32,993 nt of DNA from Methanothrix sp. (GTDB lineage: Archaea; Halobacteriota; Methanosarcinia; Methanotrichales; Methanotrichaceae). The stretch covers positions 1 to 32,993 of the forward strand of contig JAPKYA010000021.1 of assembly GCA_026394565.1 (NCBI GenBank), given 5' to 3'. The position numbers and the translations under genes are program-made. The notes under the pieces were generated by a model. The model was not told the DNA's origin and did no database searches. It saw nothing but the letters and a program-made list of their open reading frames with translations. Of this stretch, positions 26,301 to 32,993 are shown piece by piece. How positions within the stretch are numbered: the stretch's first letter is position 1; each line of letters opens with the position of its first letter.

Positions 26301-27049
26301 GGAAGAAAGAGAAGGACCTCTCAGACGTCTTCATCTACTGGAACGGCTACGCCTACGGCAAAGGATTCTTTGGGGAGGAATCACAGGAAAGGCTTATCAA
26401 GCAGCTCAAAAGCGTCGACGTCACCTTCAACAAGACCACCACCGATGAGAAGGATCTCTTCGGATGCTGCTGCTACTTCGGCAATCACGGCGGCCTGACC
26501 ATCGCCGCCCGGGAGGTCTCAGGAAAGGAAGTGGAGGCTTATTACGGAGACACCAGAGACGCAGATCACGTGGAGGTGCGCACCCTGGCAGACGAGGTCC
26601 GGCGCGTTGTGCGCACCAAGCTGCTCAATCCCAAGTGGATCGAGGGCATGAAGCGGCACGGCTACAAGGGTGCAGGCGACATCTCCAAGCGCGTGGGCAG
26701 AGTCTACGGCTGGGAGGCCACGACGCAGGAAGTGGACGACTGGATCTTCGACGACATCGCCAAGACCTTCATCATGGATGAGGAGAACCGCAAGTTCTTC
26801 CAGGAGAACAATCCCTGGGCCATGGAGGAGATGGGCAGAAGGCTGCTGGAGGCCGAGCAGAGGGGCCTGTGGAAGGCCGATCCGCAGGTGCTGGATGCTC
26901 TGAAATCGCTCTACCTGGAGATCGAAGGCTGGATGGAAGAGAGGATGGGCGATACGGGCGGCGAGTTCCAGGGAGGCTCCATAGATGTTCTGAACATGGA
27001 TGACGTGAGCGCCTGGAAGGAGAGGATGGCCAAGGTCCTGAAGACATGA
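23351..27049 (+). CDS. cobN: CobN-type metal chelatase, large subunit
   Basis: The product is 1232 residues, close to the normal CobN length. CobN and ChlH/BchH bind a tetrapyrrole and insert a metal with the help of AAA+ partners. Typical blocks are VHVGTHGNLEFLPGKSVGLS near residue 535, EPGPSGLITKGKIEVLPTGR near 800, and FWMAGDAMYADGEQMAQMFY and PRIYASRPGTYGNGVSLAVY later. In methanogens, which make cobalamin by the anaerobic route, its exact substrate is unsettled; linkage to a metallophore/corrinoid transporter suggests scavenging or remodelling of a tetrapyrrole. A GGAGGCAATAA leader precedes the ATG. The 154-base gap before it (23197-23350) is AT-rich and holds its promoter. The next gene overlaps its stop. 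Confidence 0.93.
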   Translation: MKIITITWSSELPLLLQGAKEGGLDLEAWSASQFADPQDLEKCLESLKNAQLILLHPSSDACWDEIVPALDPKSLVISFGRDPSHWALSTVSLEITTTVNRYILFGGPNNYKNMLKYVCNKALGIDCDYEPPQELLWQGLYHPRSQTPFSSLEEYLQWRGPIERPTVGIIFSRTYWANGDLAVVDALITELETEFSVLPAFCFGMGDKDLGAWSSGEVAERFFMGRIDALINLLPVFRSRNMAQSIDTLKQLDVPVFHPLMAYHKTEEEWQKDIHGLSGSEVGWSVAMPEFEGVIEPIIIGVTDKSVSDGALIERHVPIPERLSKVCRRVSRWISLKNKPVAERRVAFILHNNPCVSVESSVGGGAHLDTLESVARIMNQMAEAGYSLENIPETGKQLIETIMDRKAVSEFRWTPIEEIVAKGGALAYQSKEEYEKWFNMLTPQVRNRVCEAWGRPPGEEKDGIPPAMLYQGKIVITGVQYGHALVCAQPKRGCAGARCDGQVCKILHDPEVPPTHQYLATYHYIEHDFKADVIVHVGTHGNLEFLPGKSVGLSGDCYPDIGIGDMPHLYIYNSDNPPEGTIAKRRSYAVLVDHMQTVMTDSDLYGELKELEDKIAEYNRARVSDGGRAHALEHIILGLLEKSNLAKEIRLEKLTASGASFEEILERAHDKISQLYNTQIPDGMHIFGLLPEGERRREMVRAILRPEVRKAAAELLGKEVTTRMEDLQELDMLSKDLISAMMQDDAGHEALTAVLVARGLKWSGSLSALRDRVEELCRRLEASQEMQSLLHGFSGGFIEPGPSGLITKGKIEVLPTGRNFFSLDPAAVPTDAAWMVGRKLADSLIEKYQKEQGRIPENVAMFWMAGDAMYADGEQMAQMFYLIGVQPVWKGGRLKGYRIIPLDELGRPRIDLTVRVSGIIRDCFYNCIEIMDQAIKEVALQEEPPEMNFLRKHDLENGSTPRIYASRPGTYGNGVSLAVYTSAWKKEKDLSDVFIYWNGYAYGKGFFGEESQERLIKQLKSVDVTFNKTTTDEKDLFGCCCYFGNHGGLTIAAREVSGKEVEAYYGDTRDADHVEVRTLADEVRRVVRTKLLNPKWIEGMKRHGYKGAGDISKRVGRVYGWEATTQEVDDWIFDDIAKTFIMDEENRKFFQENNPWAMEEMGRRLLEAEQRGLWKADPQVLDALKSLYLEIEGWMEERMGDTGGEFQGGSIDVLNMDDVSAWKERMAKVLKT

Positions 27050-27828
27050 ACCAAATTTTATCCCAATTAGCATCCCAGTCAAAGCTAGGAGCAGAGGGGG
27101 CTTATGCCATCCTCTGGTCCGATATGGTTGCCTTGCGGCGCAACCTGCGCAATTACCTGATAGCCACGGTGGTCAGTCCCCTGCTTTACATGGCAGCTTT
27201 CGGCTTTGGCCTGGGTGCGAATATCAAGATGGACGGCATGAGCTATCTGGAGTTCGTCGTGCCCGGCATCATCGCCATGACGGCCATGAACAGCAGCTTC
27301 AACGGCTCGGGAACCAGGCTCGTCGTCGATCAGATCCACTGGCGCAGCTTTGACGAGTCGCTAATGGCCCCCATCGGCCATCCTTCGCTCCTGCTGGGAA
27401 AAGCCCTGATTGGAGCCCTGCGGGGCAGCGTCAGCTCCATAGCTTTTCTGATAATGGCTTTCCTCATAAGGCCACAGCTTCATATTAGCCTGCTCTTCCT
27501 CTTCAGCCTGGCTTTGACCTGTCTGATCTTCTCTTTTCTGGGGGTGCTCTCTGCTCTATTGGCCCGCTCTTATGATGATATGATCATGTTCACCAGCATC
27601 ATCATCACTCCCATGGCCTTCCTGGGAGGGACATTCTTCTCCCTGAATTATGTGCCGGAGGCCCTGAAGTACGCCCTCTATCTGCTGCCGCTCACCCATG
27701 CCAGCATCTGCCTGCGGGCGTCTATCCTCGGCCAGAACGTTCCCTATAACTCTCTTTCAGCCATGCTGGGATTTTTAGCTATCTTTGCCGGAGCATCCCT
27801 TCTCGTCTTGAGGAAAAAGGATGTGTAG
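27046..27828 (+). CDS. ABC-2 type transporter permease
   Basis: The product is 260 residues. Its ATG overlaps the cobN stop (ATGA), so the two are coupled. Six membrane helices are visible and the family signature region LEFVVPGIIAMTAMNSSFNG and RSYDDMIMFTSIIITPMAFLGGTFF is clear, as in NodJ/DrrB-type exporters. Such permeases need a separate ATPase, which is absent here. Coupling to CobN suggests export or membrane handling of a tetrapyrrole, metal complex or related compound, but this is an inference. Confidence 0.88.
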   Translation: MNQILSQLASQSKLGAEGAYAILWSDMVALRRNLRNYLIATVVSPLLYMAAFGFGLGANIKMDGMSYLEFVVPGIIAMTAMNSSFNGSGTRLVVDQIHWRSFDESLMAPIGHPSLLLGKALIGALRGSVSSIAFLIMAFLIRPQLHISLLFLFSLALTCLIFSFLGVLSALLARSYDDMIMFTSIIITPMAFLGGTFFSLNYVPEALKYALYLLPLTHASICLRASILGQNVPYNSLSAMLGFLAIFAGASLLVLRKKDV

Positions 27829-27836
27829 TTTTTTTT
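27826..27836 (+). terminator. T-rich terminator behind the cobN operon
   Basis: TAG is followed by eight T (27829-27836), a usual archaeal termination signal. The 26-base gap separates the convergent ABC-2 permease and AIPR genes. Confidence 0.45.
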
Positions 27837-27854
27837 GCACACAATCATAGTTAT

Positions 27855-29528
27855 TCAATCCAGGTGTCCTAGTTTTTCGATAAGATCTCCACGTCGGAAT
27901 GTAGCAGAGAGTTGTTGAAGTGAAACATCCGAATCGCCATACAGCATCTCTAGCGCCTTCTCCACATCAAAGACTGCTTGGTTAAAATATTCATCACCTT
28001 TCCGCTCAACCAGTAGCCTCGCTGTTTCATAACTTTGGTGCGTCAAACCGGCGATATTGCTGCCCAAGTCTTTCAACAGGTATTTTCCCATCTGCATTGA
28101 TATGAAACAGGATGCATAGCTGATGAACTGCGGAGCGCCCTCTGGCGGCCTTTTTCTTTTGTTCTCGGCAATGCGATAGATCAGCGTTGCAATGATCGCC
28201 TGGGCGCCATTCAGGTCATTTGAGAATATGATGTCATACAGCTTTCCGAAATGCTCTCGGGCCAGGAATTTTGCCTGATGAGGCCTTCTTCTCCAGACAG
28301 ATAAAATGGACTCCGCCGCCACTCCTGAGGTGATGTCTCTTGATTTTAATGATGTGTCGGTTCTTTTCCGCCGGTAGGAAAATCCCAACTGACTTATATC
28401 GGTCTCAAGGCGCTTCTGCCTTTCATCGTTGGCCCTTAGGTCGCGGAGGTCGACAGGATTTTGGCTGTTGGTGGCAAAGGTGATTTTCCGAACAAGATCT
28501 TCGTTGTCACTAGGGAGCTGGTAGAGACGGATCAGAACGTAGGCATCAGGCGGGAGATAACCTAATAGCGTCTCCTTCAGGGTCTTGAAGATGGTAATAC
28601 AGGTCTGACCGCCGTTTATGATCTGGAGGTTCTCCACCCTCACCTGATAGTTCTCGCTTTGGAGTGCATTATAGGTGAACTTGTCACATGTCAGGGTGAT
28701 TCCATTGTTGTAGAAATAGAAATTGCTGTTTTCTGCACCACTCAGGGTATCTCTTATTGCCTCGTTGACCCGGTTACCTTGTAATCCCAGATAGCGGCGA
28801 ATATTCCGCTCCAGGAGCCGTTCGCCATGTCGCTCAATCAATGCAGCAACTTCAGCCACGGAGATCCTTCCCACGAGCACGCGGCTATAGTTAAGATCCT
28901 CAATGATGGCATCTCCTGCGAGCTGCAAAGCGTCATTTACTGGTTTTGCCCTTTGGAAAATCATCACCAAACGATCATGGTTGACATGCTCCCAGGTGAC
29001 TTGATCTCCAAATCCTTCTTGTGAGATTGTTTGTTCTGCTGCCTCATTCCACTTCAGGCCGTTATTGCAGGCTAGCGCCCTCACTTGCGGGATGTAGCCA
29101 TCGCGGATCATTGATCGAGCTGCTTCAACCTTTATCCTCAGACGTTCTCTCACATTTTCAAGATTCGAGGAGGGATCGAACAAGTGGCGTATGGCGTTGA
29201 TAAGAGCCTTGATACCATTTTCAGGAAAATTTGAGGCGGATTCAAGTTTGCGACTGTATTTTCCCTGAAAAAGACTGACTGTGAACTCACCATCATGCTC
29301 TTCAGAGATATGGATGGCATCCACACCAAAGTCCTGTCCTCCTTCGACTAGGCAGTCAAATGCTTCCTCGTCGGACAGATCGAGCATCGTCATCACTGAG
29401 AGGTGGACGAAGGCCAGAGATTTCAGATGTTCCTCATCGGCGATTTTGAGTTCTTCCTTGGCTCGATCCCGAATTGCATCGCACACAGAATTGAGCCTCT
29501 GGTCAATGATTGCTGCGCTTATGTTCAT
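27855..29528 (-). CDS. AIPR-family protein (abortive infection phage resistance)
   Basis: The product is 557 residues. The N-terminal part contains GGQDFGVDAIHISEEHDGEFTVSLFQGKYSR, which has the D...(Q/E)xK pattern of a PD-(D/E)XK nuclease core. The AIPR region follows: NIRRYLGLQGNRVNEAIRDTL, FYFYNNGITLTCDKF and LQIINGGQTCITIFKTL, then ITFATNSQNPVDLRDLRAND. AIPR proteins are linked with phage defence and often sit in restriction-like loci. The ATG overlaps the stop of the small ORF before it (ATGA). It is the last gene of a minus-strand operon with the DUF262/DUF1524 gene. The nuclease activity is inferred from the motif. Confidence 0.88.
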   Translation of the reverse strand: MNISAAIIDQRLNSVCDAIRDRAKEELKIADEEHLKSLAFVHLSVMTMLDLSDEEAFDCLVEGGQDFGVDAIHISEEHDGEFTVSLFQGKYSRKLESASNFPENGIKALINAIRHLFDPSSNLENVRERLRIKVEAARSMIRDGYIPQVRALACNNGLKWNEAAEQTISQEGFGDQVTWEHVNHDRLVMIFQRAKPVNDALQLAGDAIIEDLNYSRVLVGRISVAEVAALIERHGERLLERNIRRYLGLQGNRVNEAIRDTLSGAENSNFYFYNNGITLTCDKFTYNALQSENYQVRVENLQIINGGQTCITIFKTLKETLLGYLPPDAYVLIRLYQLPSDNEDLVRKITFATNSQNPVDLRDLRANDERQKRLETDISQLGFSYRRKRTDTSLKSRDITSGVAAESILSVWRRRPHQAKFLAREHFGKLYDIIFSNDLNGAQAIIATLIYRIAENKRKRPPEGAPQFISYASCFISMQMGKYLLKDLGSNIAGLTHQSYETARLLVERKGDEYFNQAVFDVEKALEMLYGDSDVSLQQLSATFRRGDLIEKLGHLD

Positions 29529-29845
29529 ATTCCACTCCCCATATTTTTCATCCCTTGCACAGCTTTTTTATCCTGCAAGATTAGGTGATGATCATTTATC
29601 CTGTCGCTCCTAACACACAAATACCACGGCAAGTTCTCCCGCAGGTCCTGCCGGTTGATGCCTGACAGGTAGATGATGGATGCTCTCTCAGCGGGCAGCT
29701 TTAATTCGTCGATCTTTCGGACCACCATGCAGCGAAGGCAAATGACTGAAAAGGTGCGCTTTTTTGGTAGTAGTTGCCGAGGACGACTAGCTCCAGTAGC
29801 TCTCCCTGCAAGCTGGGATCTTTTCAAGCACTCGATAATGGGCAT
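29525..29845 (-). CDS. Small chimeric ORF between the DUF262 and AIPR genes, tail derived from a methyltransferase
   Basis: The frame has 106 codons. Its ATG overlaps the DUF262 stop (TAATG) and its stop overlaps the AIPR start (ATGA), so it is tightly coupled both ways. The C-terminal part, LPWYLCVRSDRINDHHLILQDKK, matches the tail of the methyltransferase remnant at 31575-31808. The N-terminal part has no match I recognise, and another frame of the same DNA encodes LQGELLELVVLGNYYQKS and FAFAAWWSE, which look like real protein. It is probably a composite of decayed genes kept open by chance or as a coupling leader. It may not be a functional protein. Confidence 0.45.
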   Translation of the reverse strand: MPIIECLKRSQLAGRATGASRPRQLLPKKRTFSVICLRCMVVRKIDELKLPAERASIIYLSGINRQDLRENLPWYLCVRSDRINDHHLILQDKKAVQGMKNMGSGI

Positions 29846-31578
29846 TATCTGCCCTCCTCCAATTTGAACAGCTTTAGAGCGTTGTTAACGAGCCGCTTTG
29901 TGCGCTTATCGATACGATCTACAGTCCAATCCGTGCAATCGGCGAGATCCTCGTTGAGGTATAGGCCGTTCCTATATCCTACATACCATTCCTGCTGTGG
30001 ATCTCTTAAGTCTCTTTTTTTTAATAAGCTTTTGTTACTCTGTTCACTGTTGAAGTTTGAAAGTGTTAGATTACCAATGCAGTCCACGTATTGAGACTGG
30101 AGTTCCATGGCCTTAGACTTAACTCCATTGGCGATCATTTTCACCCAAGGTTCAGGGATATTCTCGCCTTGAGGGAATATATGCTCTATTGTCCAAACAT
30201 ATTGCTTCTTCTTTTTCGCCCAGAGGTCACACTCAATTCTCTTGCGATCCATAACATTTTCCTCGATGGAACAAAGAATGAAGCGAACTGCGCTTGAATT
30301 CATGGAATAAACTGGGCCACTCAATTGCGTACGAAATTCGTCATCGCTTGAAGATTCTTCGATAAGCCTACTGGTGATCTTTTTCACAACATCTTCGCCA
30401 GTCAAACTATTTATGCCTTCCACAATTTCCATAAATAATCTATTCAAATCGCGGGTTGGAGGTACGTCTGTTAAGTTCCTCCTTACTGAAAACTTCACTA
30501 AAAATTGAATGATCTGAATTACATGCGTCTTATCGAGATTAAGACGTTTTTTCTCCATGAGCAAATAAAGGAGAAGAAGATATGATGGTGCTCCCTGAAT
30601 TCGATCTAGATCCTTTAAGGGTTTAGCCAAAGATGAATCATCCTGAGACTTGCCAATGATTAACGAGTAGCATCTAGTTGCTTCGATGATATTATAGAGA
30701 AATCCTTTAGCATCGCTTTCTATGATTTTTTCATAGATATCCATGAGGTTTGAACGAGTTGCCACTGGAACACTCGGCGCACCTTTTAACTCGGTTCTAA
30801 AAGCGTTGTAATATTGTCTGAAGAACCGATCTTGAATCGCGTAATCATTTCCCAGATAGTCTATTACTTGATTCCAGTCTTTAGAATACATTTTGGCTGT
30901 GCCTGGTTCCATATCATTGAGTTTTGAGAGAAGTTTGCTCTTGATAAGATCAGTTGCTGTTAATGATTTACCTCTATGATTTAATGACTCGAAAAGCGTA
31001 TAGGCATCTGAATGAGATGAGACTATTATTCTTACCATACTTGTATAAATAACTTTATTAAGTAAATTTAATATGGCTTTTATATCGCCTTCTGGTTGTC
31101 CATAAAGAAAATTAACTTCATCTTCAAAATAACGGTAAGCTTTGAACATATATCCTGTTTCCGCATGCTGGGCATCATGGGATGTTAATACCCCTGCTTC
31201 AGCCAGTACCGCCCTGTAATCCCGTTGATTGTTGCTTTGATCCTGGAGTATCAAATGTGTTTTATTGGGGTCCTCCTTCAAGATTAATTTTCTCTTTGTG
31301 TCGCTTAGCTCATCAGTCAGATCGTCCTTTGAGTTATCCTTATGTTCCTTTAATTTTGAATAGATGGCAGCCAGAAGCAACGACAGTGAAGTCATTCGTT
31401 GCTGTCCGTCTACTAGCTCAAGCTGCTTGCTAGAATTGGATTCAGGGCTCTTATCGATGCATATTATTGATCCAAGAAAATATCCGTTATCGCTTTCCTG
31501 AATATCATCAAGCAGCTTTTCGCATTCCTCTTTTTTCCATGTATAGTTATTAGCTGATATGCTATTGGATGCGATCAT
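29845..31578 (-). CDS. DUF262/DUF1524 protein (GmrSD-like nuclease), N-terminally short
   Basis: The start is ATG 31578; a longer open frame to 31653 only reads through the preceding methyltransferase tail. The product is 577 residues. Near the N-terminus come NYTWKKEECEKLLDDIQ, YFLGSIICI and LVDGQQRMTSLSLLLAAI, the ParB-like DUF262 core with its DGQQR motif. The C-terminus has WTIEHIFPQGENI and CIGNLTLSNFNSEQSNKSL, the HNH-like DUF1524 nuclease. This order is that of GmrSD-type IV restriction proteins, which attack modified DNA. The conserved leader with VPxYQRxYxW just before the core is mostly missing; only NYTW remains. The ATG overlaps the methyltransferase remnant's stop (ATGA). Confidence 0.87.
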   Translation of the reverse strand: MIASNSISANNYTWKKEECEKLLDDIQESDNGYFLGSIICIDKSPESNSSKQLELVDGQQRMTSLSLLLAAIYSKLKEHKDNSKDDLTDELSDTKRKLILKEDPNKTHLILQDQSNNQRDYRAVLAEAGVLTSHDAQHAETGYMFKAYRYFEDEVNFLYGQPEGDIKAILNLLNKVIYTSMVRIIVSSHSDAYTLFESLNHRGKSLTATDLIKSKLLSKLNDMEPGTAKMYSKDWNQVIDYLGNDYAIQDRFFRQYYNAFRTELKGAPSVPVATRSNLMDIYEKIIESDAKGFLYNIIEATRCYSLIIGKSQDDSSLAKPLKDLDRIQGAPSYLLLLYLLMEKKRLNLDKTHVIQIIQFLVKFSVRRNLTDVPPTRDLNRLFMEIVEGINSLTGEDVVKKITSRLIEESSSDDEFRTQLSGPVYSMNSSAVRFILCSIEENVMDRKRIECDLWAKKKKQYVWTIEHIFPQGENIPEPWVKMIANGVKSKAMELQSQYVDCIGNLTLSNFNSEQSNKSLLKKRDLRDPQQEWYVGYRNGLYLNEDLADCTDWTVDRIDKRTKRLVNNALKLFKLEEGR

Positions 31579-31808
31579 GTCCTTCCTCTCCTTTTCTCTT
31601 CCAGCTTCAGGTGGCAATCGTTTATCCTGTCGCCCCCAACGTGGTGATACCACGGCGCGCTCTCCACATCCTTGCCCCGGTCCTTGTTCCAGTTGATGTT
31701 GGGCTTCTCCCGCAGCACTCCCGCGCCCCTGCGTCCCACGTCAGGCGCGCTCAGGAAGGGCCGGATGTTCAGCCGCACTTCGTCATTTAAATCCGGATTC
31801 CCCTCATT
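31575..31808 (-). pseudogene. C-terminal remnant of a restriction-type DNA methyltransferase
   Basis: The frame is open only from 31808 (stop at 31809-31811) and encodes about 77 residues: GNPDLNDEVRLNIRPF, GVLREKPNINWNKDRGKD, VESAPWYHHVGGDRINDCHL, KLEEKRRGRT. This is the typical C-terminal tail of large Eco57I/PglX-like adenine methyltransferases. The catalytic part is missing and the upstream 160 bases (31812-31973) hold no gene. The stop overlaps the DUF262 start, as it would in an intact operon, which suggests that this system once carried a modification enzyme. Confidence 0.75.
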
Positions 31809-31973
31809 TCAACGACTTTGGAGAGTACTGCGTCCTAGCACAAAAACTGATTGCTTCGTCCCAATTGCTGACCAAAGCGATATGAATTATGGCAAAAAAA
31901 TGGATATGCGTGTGGATCGTCGCCTCAAGTCAAGATGCTGGCTTGCTCTGGCGCCTTCCGTCCTAATTTTCTC

Positions 31974-32847
31974 TCATTTCTCTGGATACCCCAGCACGAC
32001 CCCCTTAGGATAGGCAAGTCCCATGAACTGCTCAAGGTATTCTTTGTGGATCTTCAGAGGATCGATGTCCAGCTCAGGATGCAGCCACTTGGCATAGTAG
32101 GCGTCGCCCACAATGGCATCAGGTCCCCAGGCGATCTCCGTGCTGATCAAGTAGATCCGGTTATTCTTGACGGCATCCAGATTGCACCATCCGGGCCGGC
32201 CTTCGATGTAGCTCTTCAGTATCGCTGCAGCTTCATCAGTGCTGTTCCAGCCGGGATTTCCTTTGCTCGGAGCCAGGGACTTTATTATCACGTCCGGGTT
32301 CTCTTTCAATATCCATTCGCTGTCTAACTTGGGGTACTCTGGAAGGTCTGCTGCTATGTTTATGCCGCCAGTGAAATTGCATACCGAGTCGCCGCTGCTG
32401 CCCTTTCCGTAGCTTGAAATCTCAGAAATGGTATTTTTCGTGCCCCATTCCATGAAGAGCCGCGGCTTATCCTCTTTTTTTAATCTCTGCAACGTAATCC
32501 CTTATCGTTTTCTCATATCCATTGCGTCATTGTAGGTACTTATCAGCTTCCTCGTTCCTATTCAGGATAAATCCGAGGGTTTTCATCTCTGATCTCAGGA
32601 TATTGTCTCTGTAAAAATCAAGCCCAAGTACAGCTATTCCCGCGGGTTTAATGCTTTCCTCTAATTTAGTCGCTCGATCGAGATTGGCGGAAGTTATGAT
32701 GATGTCCGGCACAAGCCTGACAATGGCCTCGCTGTCGGGTGCGGACCAGGTTCCAACCGCCGGTTTTTCCGCCAGCACGGGATAGTAGTATTTGGAGGCT
32801 GTCGGTTTAGCCCTTGATCTTTCTCCGTTGGAGTAGCATTTTGAGAA
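31974..32847 (-). pseudogene. ABC substrate-binding protein (BtuF/FecB-like), decayed
   Basis: From an upstream stop at 32848-32850 the codons read SKYYYPVLAEKPAVGTWSAP, then VRLVPDIIITSANLDRA and IAVLGLDFYRD, up to an in-frame TGA near 32533. The frame then continues for about 22 codons (YEKTIRDYVAEIKK) and shifts in an A7 run near 32480 to KEDKPRLFMEWGTKNTISE and the C-terminus IAWGPDAIVGDAYYAKWLHP, ending in LGYPEK at 31974. The signal peptide and first strand are missing. It is a relative of the intact gene at 20915 (GKWSAP against GTWSAP). The final 146 bases of the window (32848-32993) show no gene. Confidence 0.78.
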
Positions 32848-32993
32848 TTATTGAGAAAAGTATGAATTATTTCTCGAAATTGGCACCAATACTCCGTGGT
32901 TAATCTCCATTTTATTGCAATTTTCTTGATTTTCAGCTCATTTTTGGACAGCATCCGCTAACGATAACGTTTGCAAGCCTCTTGACATTAACC

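Noticed and set aside
32694..32954. Minus-strand frame of 86 codons at the window end
   Set aside because: Most of it is the decayed binding-protein gene read in the wrong frame.

Overview
The window reads as a methanogenic euryarchaeon of the Methanosarcinales, most like Methanothrix (Methanosaeta). This rests on archaeal housekeeping genes (Rio1 kinase, a Pno1-like KH protein, an aIF1A remnant, a cis-prenyltransferase), a tRNA-Arg with an archaeal bulge-helix-bulge intron, GAGGTGAT-type ribosome binding sites, AT-rich TATA-like promoters and a CobN-type chelatase next to metallophore-type transporters. The genus is an inference.

Layout. 1-4317: a very large STAND-like P-loop NTPase, probably a defence gene, whose reading frame starts almost at the P-loop. 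4318-7560: a decay zone with three copies of a dispersed repeat, an intact VapBC toxin-antitoxin pair, a deleted TudS-like gene fused to a second VapB tail, tRNA-Leu(CAG), a small winged-helix gene and a 51-residue membrane protein. 7560-12248: the conserved block, with intron-containing tRNA-Arg(GCG), UppS, tRNA-Val(CAC), an aIF1A gene with an internal deletion, then rio1, the KH-domain gene and a site-2 protease. 12249-20327: cell-surface proteins mixed with mobile DNA: a TnpB gene with two internal deletions, two secreted proteins, an IS630 element with terminal repeats, a 38-residue His-rich metal-binding protein, peptide/nickel-type ABC ATPases (one frameshifted), and a surface-protein operon on the minus strand (one member frameshifted). 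20420-27828: a membrane protein and a metal/corrinoid uptake cluster (binding protein, FecCD permease, CobN, ABC-2 permease) with no ATPase gene. 27855-31808: a minus-strand, overlap-coupled operon running from a methyltransferase C-terminal remnant through a DUF262/DUF1524 nuclease and a small chimeric ORF to an AIPR protein; this is the best candidate for an unusual defence system. 31974-32847: a decayed binding-protein gene related to the intact one at 20915.

How the genes fit together. Rio1 and the KH protein act in small-subunit ribosome maturation. The binding protein, FecCD permease and CobN suggest uptake of a metallophore or corrinoid coupled to metal insertion into a tetrapyrrole. 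The His-rich peptide and the Opp/Nik-type ATPases suggest nickel or other metal handling. The DUF262/AIPR operon, the STAND protein and VapBC form a dispersed defence layer. The many frameshifts, internal deletions and partial copies show active gene decay and recombination in the accessory parts.
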